Origin: Gemmatimonadales bacterium
GTDB lineage: Bacteria; Gemmatimonadota; Gemmatimonadetes; Gemmatimonadales; GWC2-71-9
Assembly: GCA_013816685.1 (NCBI GenBank)
Contig: JACDDX010000066.1
Coordinates: 1-8,208, forward strand
Length of the DNA stretch: 8,208 nucleotides
Direction of reading: 5' to 3'
The position numbers were made by a program, and so were the translations under genes. Of the stretch, positions 1-6,032 are shown in pieces. The first letter of the stretch is position 1; every line of letters starts with the position of its first letter. The notes beneath the pieces were generated by a model that searched no databases, was not told the DNA's origin, and saw only the letters and a program-made list of their open reading frames with translations.

Positions 1-328
1 GCTGTACCACCTTCTTCACGGGACAGCCGAAGTTGACGTCGATGAACTCCGGGCGGTAATGCTCGGTGATCAGCCCGGCCGCCTCCGCCATGGCGTTCGC
101 GTCGGCCCCATAGATCTGGATGCCGATCGGCCGCTCGACCTCCTCGAACTCGGCGCCCTCGAGCGTGTTCCGAATGCGCCGCCGGATGGCCTCCGAGGAG
201 AGGAACTCCGACAGCACGACGTCGGCGCCCATCCGCCGGCAGATCTGGCGGAACGGCGCCTCGGACACCCCGGCCATGGGGGCCAGGATGAGCGGGAACG
301 GATGCGCGGAGGGATAGGGCAACTGCAT
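1..328 (-). CDS. dus: tRNA-dihydrouridine synthase, N-terminal part (runs off the window)
   Basis: Flavoenzyme of the Dus family, which reduces specific uridines in tRNA to dihydrouridine using FMN and NADPH in the cytoplasm. The visible 109 residues form the first half of the TIM barrel. They contain the APMAGV flavin-binding strand at residues 16-21 followed by APFR, a QIYGAD strand near residue 71, and the signature DVNFGCPVKK at residues 97-106, whose Cys102 is the family's catalytic general acid. The sequence reads without a stop to the window edge, so the gene continues beyond base 1. ATG at 328-326 is chosen because it puts APMAGV at the usual distance from the N terminus. No clear Shine-Dalgarno site precedes it, and the frame stays open further upstream without a better start. 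It lies 60 bases after the upstream GntR-type gene on the same strand and may be cotranscribed. Which Dus subtype it is cannot be settled from half a protein; DusB-like is my best guess. Confidence 0.93.
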   Translation of the reverse strand, partial: MQLPYPSAHPFPLILAPMAGVSEAPFRQICRRMGADVVLSEFLSSEAIRRRIRNTLEGAEFEEVERPIGIQIYGADANAMAEAAGLITEHYRPEFIDVNFGCPVKKVVQ

Positions 329-388
329 GGCGAGAAAATACTTGGCGGCGAGACGAGGGGCAATGGAGCGGATCCGCCCCCGCGACGG

Positions 389-1333
389 TCACTCGTTCTT
401 CGAGTCCGATGGGCCCAGGTTGGCGCGGACGATGAAGGAGAAGAGCTGCCGGGCGGTCTCCGGAGAAAACGCCCGGATGTGCGGCAGCGCTCGCTTCCAG
501 CGCGACCGCTCCGGAAGCATCGCCTGCGCACGGTCCGTCACGTAGACCGGCGCGTCGCTGCCCACCTGCCCTAGGCGCCCCACCTGCCCCAGATCGTCGG
601 TTCCCAATACCAGCGGATGCAGATTATCGGCGCCGGGACTCGACTTGAAGATGTCGCGCAGCTTATCGGCGAAGCGGACGTCCGATACGACGACATACAC
701 CGGGCCTTTGGTCATCAGGTCCGCGATCCCTGCGAAAAGACCCGTTTGGAGGGGAGCGATGATCAGCGGCTTGCCCAACTCGGCGGCCAGCGGCCGGATC
801 TGGTTGGCATGAAACTGGGAGGTGACGAGCAGATCCGCCTGGCGGACAACGGCCGCCGCATCGGCGGTGGCGAACAGGTCATACAGATCCACCGGTTGGG
901 CGTCGAGTCCATAGTCGTCGTGCAGCTCGCCGCAGAGCTGCGCGTTCTGATCGTGGTTGCACTCGATGCACGCGACGCGAATCCGAACGGTGTCGAGGTA
1001 GCGTCGAATGTGCTCGGCGAACCGGGGGCCCGACACGTCGTGCGAGAGACCTTCGACCAGGAGGTCCGCGATCCAGTCCGCCTCGCGGGGCGAGGACGGC
1101 CTGGTCATGACGTGCTCGGCGACGTAGATGCCCGAGCGCTGGCGCAACTCGACCAGGCCCTCCTTCTCGATCTCCCGCACGGCGGTGAGGATGCTCCGCG
1201 GGTCGGCTTCGAGCTCGCGGGCGAGGTCGCGCACGCTCGGCAGTCGGTCACCAGGGCTCAGGGTGCCCAGGTGCAGCCCGCTGAAGATGCGCTGTCTCAG
1301 GGTGTCCGCGAGCGCGGTACGACGTCTGACCAC
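389..1333 (-). CDS. GntR-family transcriptional regulator, paralogue 1
   Basis: Predicted cytoplasmic DNA-binding regulator of 314 residues. The N terminus (about 8-72) is a typical GntR winged helix: LSPGDRLPSVRDLARELEA, then a recognition helix and the wing segment LVELRQRSGIYV. The remaining 240 residues do not resemble the FCD, UTRA or aminotransferase domains of the usual GntR subfamilies that I can recognise. They include ACIECNHDQ with Cys122 and Cys125, and alternating hydrophobic strands (ADLLVTSQFH, GKPLIIAPL, GPVYVVVSD) that suggest an alpha/beta ligand-binding fold. The start is GTG at 1333, preceded by GAGGG (1338-1342) at good spacing, and it aligns with the paralogue's start. 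The neighbouring gene at 1463-2395 encodes a clear homologue along the full length. Compared with it, this protein has a short insertion near residues 249-258 with the repeat LGQVG-R-LGQVG. The ligand and targets are unknown; it may sense a small molecule, a metal or redox state through the cysteine pair. Confidence 0.9.
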   Translation of the reverse strand: MVRRRTALADTLRQRIFSGLHLGTLSPGDRLPSVRDLARELEADPRSILTAVREIEKEGLVELRQRSGIYVAEHVMTRPSSPREADWIADLLVEGLSHDVSGPRFAEHIRRYLDTVRIRVACIECNHDQNAQLCGELHDDYGLDAQPVDLYDLFATADAAAVVRQADLLVTSQFHANQIRPLAAELGKPLIIAPLQTGLFAGIADLMTKGPVYVVVSDVRFADKLRDIFKSSPGADNLHPLVLGTDDLGQVGRLGQVGSDAPVYVTDRAQAMLPERSRWKRALPHIRAFSPETARQLFSFIVRANLGPSDSKNE

Positions 1334-1337
1334 CAGG

Positions 1338-1342
1338 CCCTC
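1338..1342 (-). promoter_or_regulatory. Ribosome binding site for GntR paralogue 1
   Basis: GAGGG on the minus strand lies four bases from the GTG codon at 1333. It supports this non-ATG start, which matches the N terminus of the paralogue. Confidence 0.6.
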
Positions 1343-1404
1343 GATTGCGAAACCCCAACGGGTGCAGCGCGAGCGCCGCGACGACGACGGCTCGGCAGTC
1401 AGTT

Positions 1405-1433
1405 AAAGTAGATCTCGGTGAGAGCGGTGGCAA
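1405..1433 (-). promoter_or_regulatory. Candidate sigma-70-type promoter for GntR paralogue 1
   Basis: On the minus strand TTGCCA (1433-1428) is separated by exactly 17 bases from TACTTT (1410-1405). These match the housekeeping consensus at 5 of 6 and 4 of 6 positions. The site sits in the 129-base gap between the two regulator genes, about 70 bases before the GTG start, so paralogue 1 (and perhaps dus) could be transcribed independently of paralogue 2. Housekeeping consensus may be relaxed in this lineage, so the call rests on spacing and position. Confidence 0.4.
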
Positions 1434-1462
1434 CGAACGCGCGCGCGACCGGTCCCGATCGG

Positions 1463-2395
1463 CTACGCTGGAACGCCGGCGTCGGGTCGCGCGGAGAGAT
1501 TCGCCGCGACGAGGAACGACAGGATGCGTCGCGAGCTCCCGGTCGAGAAGACGCGGCGCACCGGACGCACCCTGCGCGTCAGCGGACAGTCGCCGAGGCG
1601 CTCGCGCGCGAGACGCGTCAGATAGGTCGGCGCGGTCTCGGGTATCGCGTCGAGGTCATCCCAGCCGACAACCATGGCGACCGGGCACTCCACGGACCGG
1701 GTCGAGGCAAACAACCGGGGCAGCTTGGCCGCGAAGCGCGGATCGGCGACCACGAAGAACCCGCGGCCGCGGTTGGGTGTTGCCGTCAGCTCTGCGAATA
1801 ACGTCCGGCGGAGCGAAACGGAGAGCCACGGTCTGCCGAGCCGCTGCGCGGCCGCCTGGACCTCGGGGATGTGAAAAGGTGTGGTGACCAAGACATCGGC
1901 ATCCGCCAGCGCCTGGTCAACGGCGCTCAAGCCCAGATCACCGACCTCGATGCCGGCGGCCTCGATGCCGTAGTCGCCCTGCAGCTCACCCGCCAGCGAG
2001 GCGATCTGATCGGCATTGCACTCCACGCAGGCGGCACGCAGCCGGACGGCGCCAAGGCACGCCGGGAGCCGCTGTCGCAGCACCGGCGCTGACACGCCGC
2101 TCGCCAGACTCTGGACCAGCAACTCGACGACCCAGTCCGCTTCACGCCGGGAGCCCTGCCCCGGCGTCCGACCTCCCCCAGCCAGGTAGAATCCGGACCG
2201 CGGTCGCACGTTCACCAGCCCCTGCCGCTCCAGCTCGTGATAGGCCGTCAGCACCGCTCGCGGATCCGCATCGAGATCCCGGGCAAGCTCCCGAATGCTG
2301 GGAAGCCGGTCTCCCGCACGCAGCACCCCCAAATGGACGTCACGAAAAAGCCGTTGGCGCAGCAATTCCGTCACTGCGCTGCCTCGCCTAAACAC
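1463..2395 (-). CDS. GntR-family transcriptional regulator, paralogue 2
   Basis: Predicted regulator of 310 residues, homologous from end to end to the protein encoded at 389-1333. The winged helix occupies about residues 8-72 (LRAGDRLPSIRELARDLDA, then LVNVRPRSGFYL). The shared C-terminal domain has AACVECNADQ with Cys123 and Cys126, DYGIEA, ADVLVTTPFH, and a conserved tail resembling paralogue 1 (RRILSFLVAANLS against RQLFSFIVRANLG). The start is GTG at 2395, chosen because MFRRGSAVTE aligns with MVRRRTALAD of the paralogue. A GAGG lies ten bases upstream, a little far. It is transcribed away from the AraC-family gene at 2696 across a 300-base spacer. The pair looks like a tandem duplication that has diverged considerably. 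The two proteins could form heterodimers or recognise related operators. Function and ligand are unknown. Confidence 0.9.
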   Translation of the reverse strand: MFRRGSAVTELLRQRLFRDVHLGVLRAGDRLPSIRELARDLDADPRAVLTAYHELERQGLVNVRPRSGFYLAGGGRTPGQGSRREADWVVELLVQSLASGVSAPVLRQRLPACLGAVRLRAACVECNADQIASLAGELQGDYGIEAAGIEVGDLGLSAVDQALADADVLVTTPFHIPEVQAAAQRLGRPWLSVSLRRTLFAELTATPNRGRGFFVVADPRFAAKLPRLFASTRSVECPVAMVVGWDDLDAIPETAPTYLTRLARERLGDCPLTRRVRPVRRVFSTGSSRRILSFLVAANLSARPDAGVPA

Positions 2396-2532
2396 GATTC
2401 GATGACCTCGCTTCGATGGGGCAGCGTCGGCATCGAGGGATAAGTCCCACGTCCGACCCGCGGCTGCCTCCGCAGAAACGAAGGCTGCCGCCTGGCGGAT
2501 CCATGTCGCCCTGGAGCGCCCGACTAGGGTGG

Positions 2533-2561
2533 TCTAGATCACGCGATGGAAGTGCACTAGA
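2533..2561. repeat. Imperfect inverted repeat, possible operator
   Basis: TCTAGATCAC-N9-GTGCACTAGA: eight of ten positions in the arms pair, with perfect outer arms TCTAG/CTAGA. It lies between two divergent regulator genes. CTAG, usually scarce in bacterial DNA, occurs three times within 37 bases here (2524, 2534 and 2557). A dimeric regulator site is plausible; which protein binds is unknown. Confidence 0.4.
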
Positions 2562-2684
2562 CGGTTCATGCAGCAGCTTTCCCGTGACCCGGATTCTGTT
2601 GCATTGTAAATCCTACAGTTCCTCCTACGTTGAATGTACCCTCGGGCCGTGTGTGAACCGCGGTCAGCGAGTCGTGCTCATAAC

Positions 2685-2689
2685 AGAGG
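2685..2689 (+). promoter_or_regulatory. Ribosome binding site for the AraC-family gene
   Basis: AGAGG six bases before the ATG at 2696 supports this start. Confidence 0.65.
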
Positions 2690-2695
2690 CAAAGC

Positions 2696-3565
2696 ATGCT
2701 CCTCGCGTCCCCTTTGAACCCGGCCCCGACCGTCCCCCACCTAGCGGTCCAGCGTCAGGATGCGGACGGGGTAACGCCGCCGGCCGAGGACTTGGCGCTT
2801 CCGGACTGCTTCGAGTTCGTCTTCGTCGAGGCGGGCGCGGGCTATCAGCGGATCGGGGATCGCAGCTTTCGAGCGGAGGCGGGCGATCTGTTCCTGGTCG
2901 CGCCGTGGGAGCTCCGCCAACCCGGTGGTCGGCAGCACAGTCTGATCGCGTGGGTCGTGGCGTTCGGGGCGGAGTCGCTCAAGACCGGACCGGCCGCCTT
3001 GAACGCCGCCGCACCCGACGAGTTGTTCCTCCACGCATTTCTGCAACTTCCGGCCTCCACGCAGCAGCCGCCTCTCCGCATCGACCCATCCGAGCGACCC
3101 CGCTGGATCGCGCGACTGAGTAGCCTGGCCGAGGAGGTCAGCAACGGGGAGTACGGGTCGAGCGCCGCCGCGCAGGCGCTCCTGAAGCTGCTGCTGATCG
3201 ACATCGCACGGGTGGCTCGCGTGCAGATGGGGGTGAGCTCGCCGCACGCGCGCCCCATCCTGCTGAGCGTGTTCACCTACATCGAGCGGCGCTTCCGCGC
3301 GCCGATCGGCCTCGCGGACGTGGCGAAGGCGGTGGCGCGCTCGCCGTCCTACCTGACCGATCTGGTTCGGCGTGAGACCGGACGCACGGTGCTGCAGTGG
3401 ATCATCCACCGTCGCATGGCAGAGGCCCGGCGCCTGCTGCTGGACCCGAGCGTGCGGGTCAAGGACGTGGGGCACTGCATCGGCTACGACGACACCGGTC
3501 ACTTCATCCGTCAGTTCCGTCGGCTGAACGGAACGACCCCACAGCGGTGGCGCGAGCTCGGTTGA
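2696..3565 (+). CDS. AraC-family transcriptional regulator with N-terminal cupin-like domain
   Basis: Predicted transcription activator of 289 residues. Residues about 35-100 form a beta-rich sensor domain of the AraC-binding cupin type, with FEFVFVEAGAGYQRIGDRSFRAEAGDLFLVAPWELRQ. The C-terminal hundred residues carry two helix-turn-helix motifs. The first is about 204-226 (IGLADVAKAVARSPSYLTDL). The second is about 254-277 and contains GYDDTGHFIRQFRRLNG, followed by the family ending TTPQRWRE. ATG at 2696 has a good AGAGG at six bases. The gene lies 117 bases upstream of, and in line with, a medium-chain reductase gene. Direct repeats resembling AraC-type sites occur before that gene and before the lipoprotein/ferritin operon, so these are its likely targets. 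The inducer is unknown; a hydrophobic or quinone-like compound handled by the reductase would fit. The family assignment is firm, the regulon is an inference. Confidence 0.93.
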   Translation: MLLASPLNPAPTVPHLAVQRQDADGVTPPAEDLALPDCFEFVFVEAGAGYQRIGDRSFRAEAGDLFLVAPWELRQPGGRQHSLIAWVVAFGAESLKTGPAALNAAAPDELFLHAFLQLPASTQQPPLRIDPSERPRWIARLSSLAEEVSNGEYGSSAAAQALLKLLLIDIARVARVQMGVSSPHARPILLSVFTYIERRFRAPIGLADVAKAVARSPSYLTDLVRRETGRTVLQWIIHRRMAEARRLLLDPSVRVKDVGHCIGYDDTGHFIRQFRRLNGTTPQRWRELG

Positions 3566-3566
3566 C

Positions 3567-3576
3567 TGGCCGGCCA
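3567..3576. repeat. Perfect 10-base palindrome after the AraC-family gene
   Basis: TGGCCGGCCA begins two bases after the stop codon. There is no loop and no T-run, so it is not a usual terminator. It may simply reflect GC-rich composition. Confidence 0.25.
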
Positions 3577-3584
3577 CGCCCCGA

Positions 3585-3645
3585 CAGATCTGCCGCTGGA
3601 ACGAGAAATTCCCTCTTGTCCGCGCCTGGTGCACCGACCAATCCT
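3585..3645 (+). promoter_or_regulatory. Candidate activator-dependent promoter A, before the reductase
   Basis: The downstream repeat GAAATTCCCTCTTGT (3605-3619) matches the downstream repeat of site C (7652-7666) at 10 of 15 positions and ends in the -35-like TTGTCC (3616-3621). A weaker upstream repeat (3585-3599) lies 20 bases before it. Eighteen bases after TTGTCC comes AATCCT (3640-3645), a poor -10. This is the least conserved of the three related sites, but it is correctly placed for the gene at 3683. Confidence 0.4.
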
Positions 3646-3682
3646 CCCGACGAGTCGAGATCCGACATGATCGCGAGGTCGA

Positions 3683-4630
3683 ATGAAGGCCATGGTGGTT
3701 ACCCGGTTCGGCGGGCCCGAGGTCCTGCAGATGCGGGAGACGCCCAAGCGCCGGCCGGCTCCGCACCAGGCGCTCGTCCGGGTCCATGCCACGTCGGTGA
3801 ATCCGGTCGACTGCAGCATCCGCCGCGGCGAGCAGGCGATCTCGCTTCCGGCGATCGTCGGCTACGACGTGTCGGGGGTCGTCGAGGCGGTGGGTGAGGA
3901 GGTGGAGGACTTTGCGGCCGGCGACGAAGTCTTCTACATGCCCGAGATCTGCGTGAGCGATGGAAGCTACGCGGAGTACCACCTCGTCTCCGCAGCCATC
4001 GTGGCCCGCAAGCCGGCCACCCTCTCGCACGAGGAAGTGGCCGGGATTCCCCTTGCGGCGGGTACGGCCTGGGAGGCGCTGGTGAAGCGCGCCGCGGTAC
4101 GATTGGGCGAGACCGTCCTGATCCTTGGCGGCGGTGATGTGGCGCTCTTCGCGGTGCAGATCGCCGTCGCGGCCGGCGCCCAGGTTTATCTGAGCCGCGC
4201 AGGCCGGGCGTCGGCCGTCGGCCGGGGTCTCGGCGCCGTTCGCAACATCGAGGCGGAGGAGGACATCGCGCGGGTCATTCAAGAGGAATCGGCCGACGGC
4301 GTGGTCGACCTGGTCCTGGACACCGAAGGAGGAGCGTCACTCTCCCGTTCCATCGGAGTGATCCGCGCCCGAGGGCGGATCGTGAGCACCGCGCCCGGGG
4401 CCGGGTATGCGCCCGCAGAGGCGCTGCTGAGAAATATCAGCCATCACTCGGTCCACATCGCGCCCGACCGCCCGCGGCTCGACGCGCTGCGTACCCTGCT
4501 GGAGCGACGGCTGCTGCGGCCGGTCATCGATTCCGTCCTCCCGCTCTGGGCGGCCGCGCGGGCCCATGCTCGGCTCGAGGTCGGAGCGGTCACCGGAAAG
4601 CTCGTGCTCCAGGTCGTCGGACGCGCCTAG
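3683..4630 (+). CDS. Zinc-free medium-chain reductase/dehydrogenase, quinone oxidoreductase (zeta-crystallin-like) type
   Basis: Predicted cytoplasmic NAD(P)H-dependent oxidoreductase of 315 residues, the usual length for this family, which reduces quinones or activated double bonds. The GroES-like N-terminal half shows MKAMVVTRFGGPEVLQ, VRVHATSVNPVDCSIRRG (residues 33-49), GYDVSGVVEAVG (60-71) and GDEVF (80-84). The catalytic-zinc GHE motif of alcohol dehydrogenases is absent, as expected for the quinone reductase branch. The Rossmann half follows GTAWEAL. Its nucleotide loop reads LGGGDVALFAVQ (148-159) where family members normally have a GAxGGVG-type loop, so cofactor contacts may differ. 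The C terminus ends in GAVTGKLVL, typical of the family. GAGG four bases before the ATG at 3683 supports the start. It lies directly downstream of an AraC-family gene and behind candidate promoter A, so it is probably regulated by that protein. The substrate is not predictable. Confidence 0.9.
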   Translation: MKAMVVTRFGGPEVLQMRETPKRRPAPHQALVRVHATSVNPVDCSIRRGEQAISLPAIVGYDVSGVVEAVGEEVEDFAAGDEVFYMPEICVSDGSYAEYHLVSAAIVARKPATLSHEEVAGIPLAAGTAWEALVKRAAVRLGETVLILGGGDVALFAVQIAVAAGAQVYLSRAGRASAVGRGLGAVRNIEAEEDIARVIQEESADGVVDLVLDTEGGASLSRSIGVIRARGRIVSTAPGAGYAPAEALLRNISHHSVHIAPDRPRLDALRTLLERRLLRPVIDSVLPLWAAARAHARLEVGAVTGKLVLQVVGRA

Positions 4631-4632
4631 CC

Positions 4633-4648
4633 TCACGGCACACCGTGA
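4633..4648. repeat. Hairpin-forming inverted repeat after the reductase gene
   Basis: TCACGG-CACA-CCGTGA begins two bases after the stop codon. The six-base stem with a four-base loop could end or stabilise the reductase transcript, but it is followed by AAAA and not by T residues. Its right end overlaps the first direct repeat of promoter B by two bases, so it might also act as an operator. Confidence 0.4.
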
Positions 4649-4707
4649 AAATGGCGCATCCGGCCGAAAGATCGCGCATTGTCCGCCTCCACTCCGCGGC
4701 CTAACCT
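4647..4707 (+). promoter_or_regulatory. Candidate activator-dependent promoter B, before the lipoprotein/ferritin operon
   Basis: Two related 15-base repeats start 21 bases apart: 4647-4661 (GAAAATGGCGCATCC) and 4668-4682 (AAGATCGCGCATTGT). The second ends inside a -35-like TTGTCC (4679-4684). After 17 bases follows TAACCT (4702-4707) as a weak -10. By hand count the whole 61-base block aligns without gaps to the block at 7631-7691 with 38 identities, 26 of them in the first 36 bases. Layout and spacing match class II AraC-type activator sites. The expected leader before the gene at 4827 is about 110 bases. Confidence 0.55.
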
Positions 4708-4814
4708 GCCATGCACGGGTTGCCTCACCGCCGGCGCCGGACGGTCGCCCGCGCGAATTCGACCGGCGTCCATGATGGGCAGCACCGCACCTGCACGGAC
4801 CCTTGTGGCTACCT

Positions 4815-4818
4815 GAGG
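4815..4818 (+). promoter_or_regulatory. Ribosome binding site deciding the lipoprotein start
   Basis: GAGG (within TGAGGAAA) lies eight bases before ATG 4827. It overlaps the coding stretch that would arise from the in-frame ATG at 4803, which has no such site, so 4827 is preferred. Confidence 0.65.
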
Positions 4819-4826
4819 AAACGCCG

Positions 4827-6011
4827 ATGCCTACATTACCGAGTGGTCTGCTGATTCTCGCCGCGGCACTGAGCATCGGCGCGTGCGGTGACGACGGCGG
4901 TCCATCCGACGGGACCAGCGGTGCCCAGCCTGGACCGGTCCTCCCCAATAACCTCTCGAGCGTCATCAGCCTCGACACCGTCGCCGCCACGGCCGTGCTG
5001 CCCCTGTACCGCGGCGAGGACATGGCCGGCAACTCGGTGTACTTCATCATCACCGAGTCCAACAAGATCGACGAGTCGGTGCGGCTGGGGCTGAACTGGA
5101 CGCCGAAGCTGGTTCACGCGCTCCGCACCAAGGCCGTGCAGCAGGCCACCGCCGCGACCGGCGGCGGAGCCAACCCGAACAACTTCCCGGTCGTCCAGTT
5201 CTCGGGCAACGTCGATTTCAGCCCGACCCGCAACCTGGTGCCGGGCCCGCAACTCTTCCCGCTGGACCCCAGCACGACGCCAGGCTCCGTCGGCGACGCG
5301 AACTACAGCCCGGTCTTTACGCTGGACACCACGGGCGATACGACCACCGCCATCGTGTACAACGCGCCCCACGTCGCGAACAGCACCGGGCTGCACGATC
5401 GCGTGATCAGCATCGACACCGTAGGGATGCAGGTCACGATGAAACTAGTGAAAGGCTTCTACGAAGGTTTTCCCATCCTTTACGCCAGCACGGACGTGTC
5501 GGACAACGACCTGGCGGCACTGGAGATGGGGACGTTTACGCCGAACTTGAACGAGACGCCATTTCCCGGAGACGACAAACCGTTTCGCTCGGCGCGAGAA
5601 GCGATCATCCCCGTCATCAACGGTCCGACGGGCGTCGACAACCCGAGCCGCCAGGGCCTCCAGTCGGCCATCCTGGGCGAGGGAGATCCGCTCAACATCT
5701 TCCAGGAGCAAGCCGGGTGCGCGAACCCGAGCGACCCGTCCCAGTTCTGCGACGCCGTCCTCTACAGTCCGCTGTGGGACGCGACGCCGGTGAAATGGAC
5801 GCAGGCCGCCATCGACGCGGGGATCCGCGATCGGATCACCTCGGACAAGCGGGAGGTCATCGCGCCACTCAACATCATCGACCTGCTGGCGGACGGGTAT
5901 CTGGAGCCCGGCACGCCCGGTGGGGCCCGCAACTCCTCGCTGGGCGGGCTCCCGGCCGCGGGCATCATCATCAACTGCCCGATCATCTTCGTCGAGGAGC
6001 CCTCGCGATGA
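4827..6011 (+). CDS. Secreted lipoprotein of unknown function, first gene of the ferritin-like operon
   Basis: Predicted lipoprotein of 394 residues. The N terminus MPTLPSGLLILAAALSIGAC is a classic lipoprotein signal with lipobox IGAC and acylation at Cys20, followed by a low-complexity Gly/Asp/Ser linker. The in-frame ATG at 4803 would add eight residues before the signal and lacks a ribosome site. I do not recognise the mature domain. It is rich in beta-strand-like segments (NSVYFIITES, TTAIVYNAPHV, QVTMKLVKGFYEGFPILYAST) and Asn/Pro-rich turns. It has three cysteines: Cys298 and Cys308 in a GCAN...QFCD pair that may form a disulphide, and Cys384 near the C-terminal IIINCPIIFVEE. No heme, metal or hydrolase motif is evident. 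The gene ends 21 bases before the first ferritin-like gene on the same strand, so the three products probably act together in the periplasm or at the outer membrane, perhaps with this protein as an anchor or partner. Confidence 0.85.
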   Translation: MPTLPSGLLILAAALSIGACGDDGGPSDGTSGAQPGPVLPNNLSSVISLDTVAATAVLPLYRGEDMAGNSVYFIITESNKIDESVRLGLNWTPKLVHALRTKAVQQATAATGGGANPNNFPVVQFSGNVDFSPTRNLVPGPQLFPLDPSTTPGSVGDANYSPVFTLDTTGDTTTAIVYNAPHVANSTGLHDRVISIDTVGMQVTMKLVKGFYEGFPILYASTDVSDNDLAALEMGTFTPNLNETPFPGDDKPFRSAREAIIPVINGPTGVDNPSRQGLQSAILGEGDPLNIFQEQAGCANPSDPSQFCDAVLYSPLWDATPVKWTQAAIDAGIRDRITSDKREVIAPLNIIDLLADGYLEPGTPGGARNSSLGGLPAAGIIINCPIIFVEEPSR

Positions 6012-6019
6012 CAACGCAC

Positions 6020-6024
6020 GGGAG
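6020..6024 (+). promoter_or_regulatory. Ribosome binding site deciding the start of the first ferritin-like gene
   Basis: GGGAG lies eight bases before ATG 6033. The alternative in-frame GTG at 6024 overlaps this element and has no site of its own. Confidence 0.6.
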
Positions 6025-6032
6025 TGATCATC

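Larger units (their letters stand above)
2396..2695. other. Divergent intergenic region between GntR paralogue 2 and the AraC-family gene
   Basis: Roughly 300 bases with no convincing gene. It is visibly less GC-rich than its surroundings around 2590-2640, as expected for a control region. It contains a 29-base imperfect inverted repeat (2533-2561), two TCCTAC copies 12 bases apart (2611-2616 and 2623-2628) and TGTA-N5-TACA (2606-2618). A GCATTGT at 2601-2607 matches the -35 edge of the operator at 4668-4682. On the minus strand TACAAT (2608-2603) could be a -10 element for GntR paralogue 2, but I see no good -35 at the proper distance. No strong promoter is evident for either gene. Confidence 0.5.

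Noticed and set aside
617..1411. A 264-codon plus-strand frame opposite GntR paralogue 1
   Set aside because: The minus-strand protein has a convincing winged helix and a paralogue next door; the plus-strand product has no family features.
2741..4282. A 513-codon open frame on the minus strand
   Set aside because: It lies opposite the AraC and reductase genes, which have clear domains and ribosome sites. Its translation is Arg/Gly/His-rich low complexity without any family pattern, as expected of antisense frames in GC-rich DNA.
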